A DNA stretch of 64,000 nt, from positions 435,083 to 499,082 of the forward strand of contig CAJJDO010000024.1 in NCBI GenBank assembly GCA_905183005.1. The letters are read 5' to 3'. Of this stretch, positions 35,801-48,070 are shown piece after piece (position 1 is the first letter of the stretch; each line of letters starts with the position of its first letter). The notes under the pieces are model-generated. The model searched no databases. It saw only the letters and a program-made list of their open reading frames with translations, and was not told where the DNA came from. Origin of the DNA: Paramecium pentaurelia. Lineage: Eukaryota > Ciliophora > Oligohymenophorea > Peniculida > Parameciidae. Made by a program: the position numbers and the translations under genes.

Positions 35801-37605
35801 ATGAACGAACCCATTTTTCATTTCTATGGTAATAAGGCAGGTGTAGAAGGAGCAGATTAAATTAAATAAGTTATAGATGATGCTACTAGAGGATCTGAAT
35901 ATTATAAAAGATAATAGGAGAAAAGATTATAAGTTCTTTAAAAAGTGAATAAGATGTAGATAGAATTGGAGAATTATAATAAAAATGAACAAAGAAAGAA
36001 AGATATTAAAGAGATTATTTAGAATAAAGTGAAAGAATTTTAAATTAACACGGATAGAATTTGGGCGCATTTTGATATGGATATGTTTTATGTAGCTTGT
36101 GAATTATTAGACAAACCAGAATTAATAGATAAACCAGTTGCTGTTGGCTAAAGTATTGTATCTACTGCAAATTATGTGGCAAGAAAATATGGTGTTAGAT
36201 CTGCCATGCCAACCTTTGTTGCTAAAAAACTCTGTCCAGATATTATATTTATCCCTTGTCATTTTGAAAAATACAAAAGTGTTTCAAATGTATTTGAATG
36301 AAATTACTATAGATATTTATGACTATACTCAAAAAGTATGATGATAATTTAGAATCTATGGGATTAGATGAGGCTAATTTAGATCTTACATAATATATAA
36401 ATAATTCCTAAGAAGATCCAGCAATATTATGTGAAAATATCAGAAAAGATATATTCTTAGCAACCTAACTCACTGCAAGTTGTGGGGTAGGTCCTAATAA
36501 AATGATTGCTAAACTTGCCTCTGAAATTAATAAACCTAATGGATTACATGTTGTTTAATAATCTCCCATAGCAGTTCTTAGTTTCTTAGAAAAATTACCT
36601 GTGAGAAAGATACCTGGAATTGGGAATATTACTGAATAAATTTTAAGTGGTTTAAACTTTAATACATGTAAGGATGTTAGAGACAGAGCTGATGAACTCT
36701 ATATAATCTTTACTCCAAAAACATTTGAATATATATTTTACTCTTGTTGGGGAGTTTCAAGAAACTATCATGTAGAATTTGAAGATTAACATAGTATAAG
36801 TTGTCAAAGAACATTCTCTAGCATAAGTACATAAAAAGAATTTGAAGATAAAGTTGATTATATTGCAGAAAAACTTGCAGAAGAAATGTAATCAGAGGAA
36901 AAAGTAGGAAATCATCTAACTTTGATAATTAAAACATCTAAATTTGAAATAAGGAATAAATCATTGTAATTAAATTAATATACAAATCAATCTAAATAAA
37001 TAGCATTATATGGCAAATAATTACTCAAGATTATGTAATTAGATGAACCAATAAGATTACTTGGATTAAAAATGAGTTCTTTAGCAAATGAAAAATAAAT
37101 TTAAAAATAATCAATTTCTACTTATTTCAAAAAGCAATTTGACAAATCTAATGATTAAGAAAATTAGATTACATCCAATATGAGTTCAAAATCTCATAAT
37201 ATATGTTAAGATAGTAATCCTATCTTAAAAGTTCAACTCTAGTAACCAGAACAATCTAAGCCTGAAATAATAAGCGATGATGAAGTTAGTAGCATTAGCA
37301 ATTAGATAATATCAGGAGTAAATAGTAAGAGTAATTAATCACAAGCCCAATAATAAAAATTCTAATAAAAATAATAAGCATAGCCTAAGTCTTTTAATTG
37401 TCCTATTTGTAATAAGGATATTGATTGTAAAGGAAATAATACAGTATTGAATAAGCATATAGACAGATGCATAAATTAATAAAATGTAATAGCTGAATTA
37501 TCTGATGAGTCAAATAAGAATGTAAAAGATTCAAAAAAAAAGGTTTCATCTAAAATTGAAAATAAGGTCTAAAAGAGTCTTAATTTTTTTAAGAAAGGAT
37601 CATGA
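35801..37605 (+). CDS. POLK: DNA polymerase kappa (Y-family) with UBZ finger
   Basis: This is a translesion polymerase. It starts MNEPIFHFYGNKAGVEGAD, followed by the kappa-type N-clasp helix. The palm metal site is RIWAHFDMDMFYVACEL, then KPVAVGQSIVSTANYVARK and the SAMPTFVAKK fingers. Y-family motifs TASCGVGPNKMIAKLAS and LPVRKIPGIG (HhH) follow, then a little-finger domain with RTFSSIS. The C-terminus has a CPICNKDIDC...HIDRC UBZ ubiquitin-binding finger and ends LNFFKKGS, a partial PCNA-binding (PIP) box. One 23-nt intron lies at 36290-36312. About 590 residues. It overlaps no other gene and lies 25 bp after GSK3. Catalytic Asp residues (FDMD) are intact. Confidence 0.93.
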
Positions 37606-37832
37606 TTAATAATTTTTTCTAAATTCAAATGTTAATATTATAATTATATAAAATTAAATTGTTTTTTTCAAATTTGATTAGATTGTTGTTTTTAGAGAAT
37701 ATTTTAGAATTTCATAAAACGTAGATTGAAAAACTAATAAAAAATATCTATATCATTTTGGATATCTTTAACAAAAAGTTTATATAGAAAATAAAATTAA
37801 TATTATTTGATAATTAAAGTTAAACTAATTAA

Positions 37833-40258
37833 TCAATAATCTTATTGATATGGAGGAGTTCTGGGAATCTTTGGTCTAGCTACAAATGCTTTATCTGATT
37901 ATTATGGATTTCCATTAGCAATTTAATTTTTGATATTTACCAATGATAGTTGACTGTCAACTATGAATGGTCCTTCTATTTATAATATATATATATACAT
38001 CGAACAGGCTTTTTCTCCAAATAAGAGTCTGTTAATTATTCATAATAAATGCTTCTTTATTATAATTATTTTTGCATGATTGATTCAATCAATTATCTTT
38101 ATTGTTCTGCTTATTCACCATCTAAAGCAAATTCATTCCTTAATAGTTCTTCTCCTATTATTATATCATTATTCTCTAGATCATCTTCATCATCATCATC
38201 AACTGGACATTCTTCACCATCTTATAAATCATCCACATCATTATCTTATTCTAATTATTATTGTTAATAATCATCATCATTAGTTTTTAACTATTCTATC
38301 ATATATTGAATTTATTTCTTAAATTTATAATCACTAATTGATAATATTTTATGTAATTCTTGAGGTATATTTAATTAATAAGCATATTTTCTTAAGTCTC
38401 TTCTACTAAACATTGAATAAAATGTTCCATTAATGAAAGTTCTAATCTAATCATTAGGATATTCAATTAATTCAAATAAGACTTCAAATGCTAATTCTTT
38501 ATTAATTGATAAAGAATCTCTCCCTCTTGGACTCAATGATAAATTCATAATTAAAGCAGTGATATATTCATAAGTATATTCACTTAATTGAAATTTTTCC
38601 TATTCTTAAAAAATAAATTAATACTCTTTTTAGAATGTTCAAAGCAACTTAAATAATGTCATTGTCAAGCATCCAAATTTGACTTTATTTTCTTAGTGAC
38701 AATTTTTATAAAGTTCCAATAGAATTCTTTCTCTTGATTGAATCAGTTTAATCCTTTTTTATTGATTCAATTAAAAACTTAATTAAATTTGTATTGCTAG
38801 TCAAGTAAGTTCTACCAACATAATCAGAAGCCAAAGCATTCATTAATTTCAAAACCTAGCATTAAATTATATATGCAGATTTCATCATCAAATATTAAGC
38901 CAATCCAATGTTTCTTTAATGTGCTCCAATTAAATCATGTGTTTAATATGCGATAATTACTGACCTTCTTTCTAATGCACTTTTTGCCCTTGTTATTCTC
39001 CATCTCAAAGCCTATAGTACTGTTGCAACTAAAACTGGATTACTATTTTTGGTGAATAATTTAATAAGTTTTTCATAATTTAATGGAACATACTCTTCGA
39101 TTGATTATTATAATGTTATCATTTCTATTCTTTAAATAAAAAAATACATTATTAATTAGTTAAATCAAAGAGATCATGATCAGGTTAAGTGACCTTATCT
39201 TGATGGGTTACACCCTATAATTTATTAAATTTTTCATCTAAACTCTAACCTAAGAATAGATCACATTATCCAATATTTTTTTTGAATAATTAGAGTTATT
39301 CAGGATTTTTCTTATTACTTTCAATATATTTAATCATATCTTTCTCCATTTTTAACATATCTCTTGTGAATTGAAACCATTTTTTCTAAGCCTCAAATAG
39401 ATTTTATTATCCTGTATAATTTATATCTTATAATTCCTAAGTTAATTAATTAATTTTTTTTCTTAATTCATTATTTTCTTATTACAATAATCTTATGTTT
39501 TCTGTCATCTTTTTCTAAAAATCTTATTATTAAATATTAGAGGATCCTTCCTTAGATAATAATAATCTTTTTAAAATGCTTCCATTTTATTCTTAACCAT
39601 AAACGGATTATAAAAACTCCTTTAGTTTTAATCTCAAGTTAGAAATCCATTCATGAGTGAAAATATGTTAAAAGTTTGGATGCATTTCAGGATTTTTGAC
39701 ATATGGCAATGCATAAAATGGCAATACTTCATTACTCTTTGATAAATCATTTCCGTTAGTATCAATATATTGTTTAAATTGATTAATAGAATTATTATCA
39801 ATCACACCTTTCTTCTTAAACACTGGATGAATAGGGTAAATAAGAAAATAAATTTAAACATAAAACTCTAGCTTCCAATATTCATTATCTTGTCTTTATT
39901 GTATTGGTATGTATCGACTCCATGATTCCAGAAACTTATCTTTTTCTCCTCTATCAAAGTGACTTAAGAGAATATATTGTGTTTAATTTAATTTTTCTAT
40001 TGCAAATTATGATTCTACTTTAAATTACTCCAATGTTTTTAAACAATTACTTCTCAAAAGGTAATCTTACACTATATAATTTAATTTTTCTATCAATGTT
40101 CCATTTGAATCAACTTATTTATAAGCCTGAATATTATTCTTTTAGTCAGGTTCAATTGCAGAATAAATTCTTTTTTATGGGATGTCATTTTTACGAATCA
40201 ATCCAGAATCAACTTGAGCTCTAACTTCAGATTAAGGTTTCTTATTGTTATTATTCAT
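37833..40258 (-). CDS. ARMC9: ARMC9, LisH-domain ciliary protein
   Basis: Start MNNNNKKPQSEVRAQVD at 40258. A LisH region (LNYIVQDYLLRSNCLKTL) precedes the family block EVLPFYALPYVKNPEMHPNF, a coiled coil, and armadillo-like repeats with QALRWRITRAKSALERR, LMNALASDYVGRTYL, RKNSIGTLQKLSLRK and YITALIMNLSLSPRGRDS. An Asp-rich stretch (DDDDEDDLENND) comes next, as in the animal protein, and the tail is FVARPKIPRTPPYQ before TGA at 37833. Introns of 23-25 nt lie near 39130, 38610 and 37990. ARMC9 localises to basal bodies and cilia and is linked to Joubert syndrome in humans. This is a full-length orthologue. Confidence 0.93.
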
Positions 40259-40283
40259 AATAATAGATGATATTATTAAATTT

Positions 40284-41421
40284 ATGTTTATATTTATTTT
40301 TTTAACCTTAGCTTATGCATAAATTGAGTGTCATAAAGATGATTTAGTAACTACATGTTCATTAAATTCATTCCAAGCATATATGATAACCTATGAAAAA
40401 AAGACCTCTGATACAATGTTCCTATTCATAGGTACAAAACCTGGTTAAAGGTATATTGTTCATATTATTTAGTTCTCTTTTCTTCGATCAATTAGGTGTA
40501 GGACCAAATTCAACTTATGAAAAGTGGACTGATCTAGGTCATTTAATGTTTCTGGATCTATAAGGATCTGGCTACACAATAACCACTAAAACTCCAAAAT
40601 CAATTGCTGAATATACATAATAGTGTGCAAGTGCCTTTAATACTTTTAAAGATCAATTAGACTATAAATTCACTCGTTTATATATTGTAACAAGTGGAAT
40701 TGCTTCAAAAGTGGCATTAGAACTAGCTTTATAGTTATAAGCATATGGAACGATTTTGTTTTCTCCATTATTAAATCTTTTAGAGAATATGCGACAGTTG
40801 CCAACAACAGCTTATCATATGGGATTAATTGATTTCTAAGAGAGACAATCTTTAGAACTTTAAGTAATGAGTTTGAGTCAACCAAAATATAGCGATTATT
40901 AAATTTTAGTTAACAAAGTTTCAAAGATGAGTGGAGATATGCTTGTATCAGATTTCAGAAAATATGAGCTGTATTATTAATTCTTTATATTTTATTTAGG
41001 GATAACTCAACAATCATTTTGACTGACATAATGAACACTCAAGTAGTAAGAGATAAATATCATGCAAAATAACAATTTTTTAAGACATTTAATATAGATA
41101 TCTTTAATAATATGACTGATTCCTTATCTTAAAATATTGATTTAGAAAAATATTTAAAATGTAAGAGTAAATTAATAAAATTTAGAAACCAAAATAATAT
41201 GTTTGATTCCATAATTTTCCTTAACTACAAATATATAAGGAACCTTAAGTTATCTAATGTAATATAAACATTTTAATGAACAACCCTTTTTACAAAATGT
41301 AAATGATAATTAATATGCAATTTATGTAAATATTGGCACTATTTACATAATTTATAATAGTGGTGATAAAATATATCAGGATCAATAAGATATAGTTAAA
41401 AAGATAATAAGAAATTTATGA
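40284..41421 (+). CDS. Secreted S10 carboxypeptidase-like protein, nucleophile motif not conserved
   Basis: Begins with a signal peptide MFIFIFLTLAYAQIEC. Two blocks recall serine carboxypeptidases: SSLFFDQLGVGPNSTYEKW (compare the GGPG region) and a LMFLDLQGSGYTITT strand (compare LFLDSPAGVGFSY). The position where active enzymes have GESYAG reads IVTSGIASKVALEL instead. The C-terminal part has DNSTIILTDIMNTQVVRD and GTIYIIYNSGDKIYQD. Three introns of 22, 29 and 25 nt restore the frame, and TGA is at 41419. Its start is 26 bp from the divergent ARMC9 start. It is likely a secreted alpha/beta-hydrolase-fold protein with reduced or no peptidase activity. The family call is moderate. Confidence 0.55.
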
Positions 41422-41737
41422 TTTATTAATATATTAAGATCCAACCTCCAAATTAATATAAAAACACTGAATTTCTTAAAGTAAAAATGAATTAAAAATA
41501 AAATTTAATGTCTATTTTTTTTTAATTCAATAGAATTAGTAAAGAAAAGATTATTGCACTAATATTATCTTGATAACAAGATTATAATTTTAGTATAGAA
41601 TTGTATTATTAGTCTAAAGTATTAAAGATGATAAAGTTTAAGTGAATGTTACAAACTTTTCTAAACTAATCAATATTTGAAAGTATTAATTTTTTTTTTG
41701 TTTTTTTTTTATATAATCTTTTCCATAGAAATGTAAA
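41422..41737. other. Convergent 3' spacer
   Basis: A 316-bp gap between the S10-like stop and the RING gene stop. It includes long T runs near 41692-41710 and nothing gene-like. Confidence 0.45.
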
Positions 41738-42483
41738 TCATTTCTCCTAATCTTTTAAAGCCTCTAAAACATCCGATCTACAATTTGGACATTTCGTGCT
41801 ACTCTGTAGCCAAGAATCAACACAAGATTTATGATATATATGTTTACAAGGTAGCTACATTATTAGTTCATCTATTTAAATAAAAAAGCAATACCTTTTT
41901 AGAATTAATTACAACATATACTACATTGTCTGTTTGACTTGCCCATCATCATAATCTTTAATTTTTGTAAATATTTCTTTGGAACTCCATTACACTTTTA
42001 AAACAATTTATCCACACTATTTTGCCACAACTAAAGTTACATCAACTAAGTTTACTATATTTGGTATTTCATACCTATATTTCCTATCTATATTAATTAG
42101 CAACTAAAAATTAAAAAAAGCTTTATTACCTTCTTCCCATATTCTCAATTAAACTCCATCTATTTCATATTATTATTATTATTATCCCTCTAAAATTAAT
42201 TGTTTTTAATACCACTTCTCTCTTCTAGTACTTATATCATTATTAAATTCGTTGTTCTTTTAATTTATTTGTTTTTTTTTCTGTTGTTATATTTATTAAT
42301 CAATAATAAAATGAACATCATTTAATTGTATAATAAATTTTAATAAACATATTATAGTCTATTTAGATCAATATCATATTCTCAAATCCTTTTGGTTGTT
42401 ATTTAGGCAATATTTTAATTTACCCTCCAATACTAATTAAGTTAAATTTATTGATTATTAATTTTTTTATTTTTTCTTAACAT
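41738..42483 (-). CDS. RING-H2 finger protein (predicted E3 ubiquitin ligase)
   Basis: The C-terminus carries a full RING-H2: CSICCNQFQKDELIMQL, CKHIYHKSCVDSW, CPNC, with the Cys3-His2-Cys3 spacing that binds two zinc ions and E2 enzymes. It ends LEALKDQEK, TGA at 41738. Three introns (23, 20 and 26 nt) are needed within the visible part. Upstream is a Gln-rich helical segment (QQQQQYEIDGVQLRIWEE), then KKKQINQKNNEF. The N-terminal start is unresolved: no ATG lies in frame before an in-frame TGA. A further intron with a start near 42483, or an error in a poly-A run near 42280, is needed. Confidence 0.72.
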
Positions 42484-42722
42484 TTTAAAAAAAAAATAAA
42501 AAATATCATTTTCAAATAAAAATTCATTATAAAAATATAGAGAGACTATTTATTAATTTTCTACTTTATGATAACAAAATATTATTACAACTTTGTAATT
42601 GAATATACAAGTACTTGCTATTAGAGTTTAACTACAGAATTTTTCAAAATTTATTAAATTATTATAATAAATTATACATAGTGATAAATAGAGAAAATGA
42701 TATTTATATTATTATTAAAAAA

Positions 42723-43695
42723 ATGGAAGAAGCCTAATCAAACCAAAATTATATAGCTCTTGACATAAGTGCTTAAAAATAAGTAGGATCTCAACAAGTA
42801 TTAAAAAATTAAAATTAAACAAAAAAAGTGGTAATTTTTAACATTATCTAAAATTGAACTTTGAAATTTTTATAAGTTTAATATTTCTACTATAAGAAAA
42901 AAATACGTCTCAGAAATAATAATTTTGACAATTTAGATGTAAGGGCCGAGTTTATATTGAAGATTTACATCTCTCTGGCAATAGTATAACTAATAATTTT
43001 GTTATTGGTACTTCTAGAAAAATGTACAAATATTCAGCATATGTTAGATTTGAAATTTTCAATTCCTTTTGATTAGTTGTTGATTTATATTATCTTTTTT
43101 TTTTCTTTATTAGTTCACGTTGTTATAATTTGTGGAGGTCCAATTGTTAGAAAAGTATGATATTAATTTTAATATTTAGATACCTTGGAATTTCTTTTTA
43201 GTAGGACTTCATATTATTTTATTTGGATTCTTTTTAATAAATCTATACGTTTTTTTTTTGTTAAAATTATGGTAAGGATACTTGTGGTAGTTTATTGGAT
43301 CCATATAAATTTTTATTTTAAGTTTGGCTTTTTATTCATTTAAGACTAAGAATAATATTTCATATAAAGGTATTAATGTATTCTAGATATTTTAAGTTGG
43401 CTCAATTTTACTTTGTATTCCAACATTTATTGTTATGGTAATTTTGATAGGAGTATATACACAGTATGCTCTTTATATATTTTTATGCGCAGTGTTAATT
43501 ATTTGTTTAGGGTTCTATTTGATTTTTTAAACAAACTTAATTATTGAGGATTGGGTAAAGAAAATAATTAAATTTTAGAAACTTAAATTATCTATTCATG
43601 AATATATCTTAGGATCAACGTTACTGAATGCAGCATTTCTGATGTTTATAATTACTATATTAGATTGGATTAAAGCAATATTGAATGGAAAGTGA
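42723..43695 (+). CDS. TMBIM (Bax inhibitor-1 type) membrane protein
   Basis: Starts MEEAQSNQNYIALDIS. After the N-terminal tail comes DVRAEFILKIYISLAIVQL, the family's first membrane segment, then six more hydrophobic segments including IYIIFFFSLLVHVVIICGG, VPWNFFLVGLHIILFGF and LGSTLLNAAFLMFIITI. A short GFYLIFQTN block matches the family's usual YDTQ region. TMBIM proteins are ER or Golgi calcium-leak channels that protect from stress. A 25-nt intron sits near 43157. Between residues 35 and 40 the frame needs removal of about 66 nt, longer than local introns, or two introns with a tiny exon. TGA at 43693. Confidence 0.78.
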
Positions 43696-44003
43696 GTTTA
43701 TATATTTATATGAATAGAGCTTGTAAAAAAATAATGAAAAAATACAGAAAACATCAACTAAAGAATATGATAAAAAAATAAAGAAAATGAATTTAATTAT
43801 ATTCTTCATAATATAAATATATATAATATTAAATGATAATAAGTCTTAATATGATTTATATTGGTTTGATTAGTTTGTATTATAATTAGTTTGGAATTAT
43901 TAAATTTTTCATTGTTTTATAGGGGACATTTAAATCTTTTTATTTAAAATAAAAAGGACATTGTCTTAAGTAAGTAAATTAAATATATTTTATTAGAATA
44001 ATT
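43696..44003. other. Intergenic, AT-rich; eIF4A promoter side
   Basis: A 308-bp gap between the TMBIM stop and the eIF4A start, without any supported gene. Its A/T-rich composition is normal for this genome. Confidence 0.45.
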
Positions 44004-45327
44004 ATGGATCAAGCAACACAAGATTTACAAGAAAATTGGATAGAGGTATATAAATAAAGTATTTTGTAAGCAAGTCGAAACATTTGAAGAATTAACATTG
44101 AGCAAAGATTTATTAAGAGGCATCTTCTCTTATGGTTTCGAAAGACCATCAGCCATCTAACAAAAAGCCATCAAACCAATAATTCTAGGAAAAGATGTCT
44201 TAGCACAAGCATAATCAGGTATGTTTTTAACATTTAAAATTTCACATAGGAACTGGAAAAACTGGTACATTCACTATTGGTGCATTACAGAGAATCGACC
44301 CAAATCAAAGAAAGACATAAGTCATCATTCTAGCTCCAGTTAGAGAATTGGCTAAGCAAATTTATGATGTTGTTAAAGGAATTGGTCAATACTTGAACAT
44401 TGAAGCCTTCTGTTGCATTGGTGGTACCTCAACCTAGGAGACCAGAGAAAAATGCAAATAAGGAGTGCACATCATAATTGCTACTCCAGGTAGATTGATT
44501 GATATGATGAAAAATAAATATTTGGATGCTACATTTATGAAATTGCTTGTTGTAGATGAAGCTGATTAAATGTTAGACTAAGGTTTTAGTGATAACTTTG
44601 CAGAAATCTTAAAAATGGTACCAGGAGATATTTAAATTGGTATTTATGATTTTTAAAGTTATATTAGCATTATTTAGTGCTACTTTCCCATAAGAAATTA
44701 TTGAATTAAGTAAATAGTTTTTGAGAGAAGGAACAGCTAAGATTTTGGTTAAAAAAGAATAATTGACATTAGAGGGTATTAGATAATTCTACATTGCAAT
44801 CCAACAAGAAGATCAAAAATTCAAAGTTTTGGTTGAATTGTATAAAAATTTAACAGTTTCTTAATCAATATTATTTTGCAATTCCAAAAAAACCGTTGAT
44901 GATTTGTATGATAAATTGACTACTGAAGGTTTTACTGTAAGTAAAATACATAGTCAAATGGAATAAAAAGAAAGAGAATAAGTAAATTAATTGTATATAA
45001 ATTAGGTTATGCAAGAATTCAAAAAAGGTGCTGCCAGAATACTTGTTTCAACAGATCTTATGGGTAGAGGAATTGATGTACAATAATTATCATTAGTCAT
45101 CAATTATGAATTCCCAAGATTAAAGGAACAATATATCCATAGGTAATAATATTGAAATCTATTATTTTAGAGTTGGAAGAGCTGGTAGATATGGTAGAAA
45201 GGGAGTTGCCATTAATATGGTAGCACAATAAGAAGCTAATCTCTTGTTAGAAGTTGAAAAATATTACAACACTAAAATTGATGAAATGCCCAAAGACTTA
45301 GCAGAAGTAGAAAAAGAATTAAGTTGA
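44004..45327 (+). CDS. EIF4A: eIF4A, DEAD-box translation initiation helicase (complete copy)
   Basis: ATP-dependent RNA helicase of the cap-binding complex. All motifs are present: Q motif (GFERPSAIQQKAI), Walker A in AQAQSGTGKTGTF, PVRELAKQIYD, GGTSTQE, TPGRLIDMM, DEAD box VVDEADQML, SAT in LFSATFPQEI, ILFCNSKKTVDDLYD, STDLMGRGIDVQ and HRVGRAGRYGRKG. The C-terminus YYNTKIDEMPKDLAEVEKEL is typical, and TGA is at 45325. Five introns of 24-31 nt fit cleanly (first at 44046-44070). The gene is about 400 residues, the family norm. Its 3' part from within intron 3 (44664) is repeated twice downstream (45808, 47175); only this copy has the 5' half. eIF4A rather than FAL1/eIF4A-III is likely from the GSGTGKTGTF-type motif and tail. 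Confidence 0.92.
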
Positions 45328-45549
45328 AATATGGGTATTTGTTATAAAAGAGTATAAATGTCAATTTAAATTAATATGTTGTATCTTGGTTAGATCTTTC
45401 TTTTATTAAAATAAATATATTTTGGTTTTTAAAATATTTAAATTAATTGTTAGATGATGATATTAAATATATCTAATTTTTAATATATAATTATGCTCAT
45501 TCAAAAGAAATTATGAATTATTTCAATAATAAAGATTTAATCTTATAAG

Positions 45550-45806
45550 ATGTTACATGAACTAGTTTAACTAATTGTTTAAAATAAAATAGAGGAAATA
45601 TATGGTTCTAAAAATATAAGATTTCTGTCAGAAAAAGACGTTGACTAGACTTCTAACAATAAATAACCCATTAAATCAGAATAGAATTAAGATTATAATG
45701 ACGGCTATCTTGTAATTATACTATTAATTTGTCTCTTTTTGCTCATCTGTGTTTGTGGAACAATCATAGAAGTTAGCAGAAGAAAGAAAGTTAAAAAAGA
45801 AATTAA
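45550..45806 (+). pseudogene. Truncated duplicate of the one-TM protein gene at 46694
   Basis: The first 257 bases of the gene at 46694, identical, cut by the N at 45807. It is an assembly copy and should not be counted as a gene. Confidence 0.8.
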
Positions 45807-45807
45807 N

Positions 45808-46471
45808 TTAGCATTATTTAGTGCTACTTTCCCATAAGAAATTATTGAATTAAGTAAATAGTTTTTGAGAGAAGGAACAGCTAAGATTTTGGTTAAAAAA
45901 GAATAATTGACATTAGAGGGTATTAGATAATTCTACATTGCAATCCAACAAGAAGATCAAAAATTCAAAGTTTTGGTTGAATTGTATAAAAATTTAACAG
46001 TTTCTTAATCAATATTATTTTGCAATTCCAAAAAAACCGTTGATGATTTGTATGATAAATTGACTACTGAAGGTTTTACTGTAAGTAAAATACATAGTCA
46101 AATGGAATAAAAAGAAAGAGAATAAGTAAATTAATTGTATATAAATTAGGTTATGCAAGAATTCAAAAAAGGTGCTGCCAGAATACTTGTTTCAACAGAT
46201 CTTATGGGTAGAGGAATTGATGTACAATAATTATCATTAGTCATCAATTATGAATTCCCAAGATTAAAGGAACAATATATCCATAGGTAATAATATTGAA
46301 ATCTATTATTTTAGAGTTGGAAGAGCTGGTAGATATGGTAGAAAGGGAGTTGCCATTAATATGGTAGCACAATAAGAAGCTAATCTCTTGTTAGAAGTTG
46401 AAAAATATTACAACACTAAAATTGATGAAATGCCCAAAGACTTAGCAGAAGTAGAAAAAGAATTAAGTTGA
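45808..46471 (+). pseudogene. 5'-truncated eIF4A copy (assembly duplicate)
   Basis: Identical to 44664-45327, starting in the last bases of intron 3. It lacks the Q motif, Walker A and DEAD box, keeping only the SAT to C-terminal part. It is most likely the left end of an overlapping contig. Confidence 0.8.
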
Positions 46472-46693
46472 AATATGGGTATTTGTTATAAAAGAGTATA
46501 AATGTCAATTTAAATTAATATGTTGTATCTTGGTTAGATCTTTCTTTTATTAAAATAAATATATTTTGGTTTTTAAAATATTTAAATTAATTGTTAGATG
46601 ATGATATTAAATATATCTAATTTTTAATATATAATTATGCTCATTCAAAAGAAATTATGAATTATTTCAATAATAAAGATTTAATCTTATAAG

Positions 46694-47173
46694 ATGTTAC
46701 ATGAACTAGTTTAACTAATTGTTTAAAATAAAATAGAGGAAATATATGGTTCTAAAAATATAAGATTTCTGTCAGAAAAAGACGTTGACTAGACTTCTAA
46801 CAATAAATAACCCATTAAATCAGAATAGAATTAAGATTATAATGACGGCTATCTTGTAATTATACTATTAATTTGTCTCTTTTTGCTCATCTGTGTTTGT
46901 GGAACAATCATAGAAGTTAGCAGAAGAAAGAAAGTTAAAAAAGAAATTAAATAGAAATTATTATAAGAAACACCTCATTCACTATAATCCAACATCAAAA
47001 TACTAAATAGTATCTAAGTTTAGTTTTAATATTCTTTATGGAAGTTAACCAGCTTCAATTTTAAGAATTAATCTACTCAAAAAATACTAAGATTCTAGCC
47101 AATTTTTATATCTCATAATAAACTTGAGCTTTAAATTAAATTGGAATAAGATCATTATCCTTGGTCAGCTGAA
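46694..47173 (+). CDS. One-TM protein, paralogue of 48071; 3' end cut by N
   Basis: The start MLHELVQLIVQNKIEEIYG leads to a shared block NIRFLSEKDVDQTSNN, then a single membrane segment VIILLICLFLLICVCGTII and a basic stop-transfer (EVSRRKKVKKEIKQK). After that LWKLTSFNFKNQSTQ and a PWSAE end at the N at 47174. The gene is intronless in its visible part. It matches the complete gene at 48071-48790 over its whole length at about 70-75% by eye. Unknown function. The paralogue shows about 80 residues are missing here. Confidence 0.7.
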
Positions 47174-47174
47174 N

Positions 47175-47838
47175 TTAGCATTATTTAGTGCTACTTTCCC
47201 ATAAGAAATTATTGAATTAAGTAAATAGTTTTTGAGAGAAGGAACAGCTAAGATTTTGGTTAAAAAAGAATAATTGACATTAGAGGGTATTAGATAATTC
47301 TACATTGCAATCCAACAAGAAGATCAAAAATTCAAAGTTTTGGTTGAATTGTATAAAAATTTAACAGTTTCTTAATCAATATTATTTTGCAATTCCAAAA
47401 AAACCGTTGATGATTTGTATGATAAATTGACTACTGAAGGTTTTACTGTAAGTAAAATACATAGTCAAATGGAATAAAAAGAAAGAGAATAAGTAAATTA
47501 ATTGTATATAAATTAGGTTATGCAAGAATTCAAAAAAGGTGCTGCCAGAATACTTGTTTCAACAGATCTTATGGGTAGAGGAATTGATGTACAATAATTA
47601 TCATTAGTCATCAATTATGAATTCCCAAGATTAAAGGAACAATATATCCATAGGTAATAATATTGAAATCTATTATTTTAGAGTTGGAAGAGCTGGTAGA
47701 TATGGTAGAAAGGGAGTTGCCATTAATATGGTAGCACAATAAGAAGCTAATCTCTTGTTAGAAGTTGAAAAATATTACAACACTAAAATTGATGAAATGC
47801 CCAAAGACTTAGCAGAAGTAGAAAAAGAATTAAGTTGA
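47175..47838 (+). pseudogene. 5'-truncated eIF4A, third copy, next to a diverged neighbour
   Basis: Identical to the eIF4A 3' half, exons and introns, but followed after 47880 by different DNA and the diverged paralogue at 48071. It could be the end of a second, complete eIF4A gene (an ohnologue) whose 5' half lies on a missing contig. Confidence 0.7.
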
Positions 47839-48070
47839 AATATGGGTATTTGTTATAAAAGAGTATAAATGTCAATTTAATTATTATTTTATTTCTTAGT
47901 TCCATAATTTATCTAATGCTACTAACATTTTGACTTTATTAAATCAAAATTTATAAAAATAGTGAATCTATGATAATATTATAAAAATCTATTTTTATCA
48001 TATAATATGGACTATGCTCATTCAAAGAAAAATAAGAATTGTTACAATAATAAAGATTTTAATTTATAAG

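Larger units (their letters stand above)
44664..47880. repeat. Three copies of the eIF4A 3' half around two Ns
   Basis: 44664-45806 recurs exactly at 45808-46950 (1143 bp, offset 1144) across the N at 45807. The first 706 bp recur again at 47175-47880 (offset 2511) across the N at 47174. The copies start inside eIF4A intron 3 and stay identical through introns. Copies one and two also share the downstream gene; copy three departs at 47881 into a diverged paralogue. The first junction looks like contig overlap. The second needs a different explanation (ohnologue join or gene conversion). Confidence 0.9.

Noticed and set aside
38049..38283. Ser/His-rich plus frames
   Set aside because: They are antisense to the Asp-rich tail of ARMC9.
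43696..44003. Possible tRNA or small RNA between TMBIM and eIF4A
   Set aside because: No GC-rich island or cloverleaf found; only the U1 region stands out in composition.
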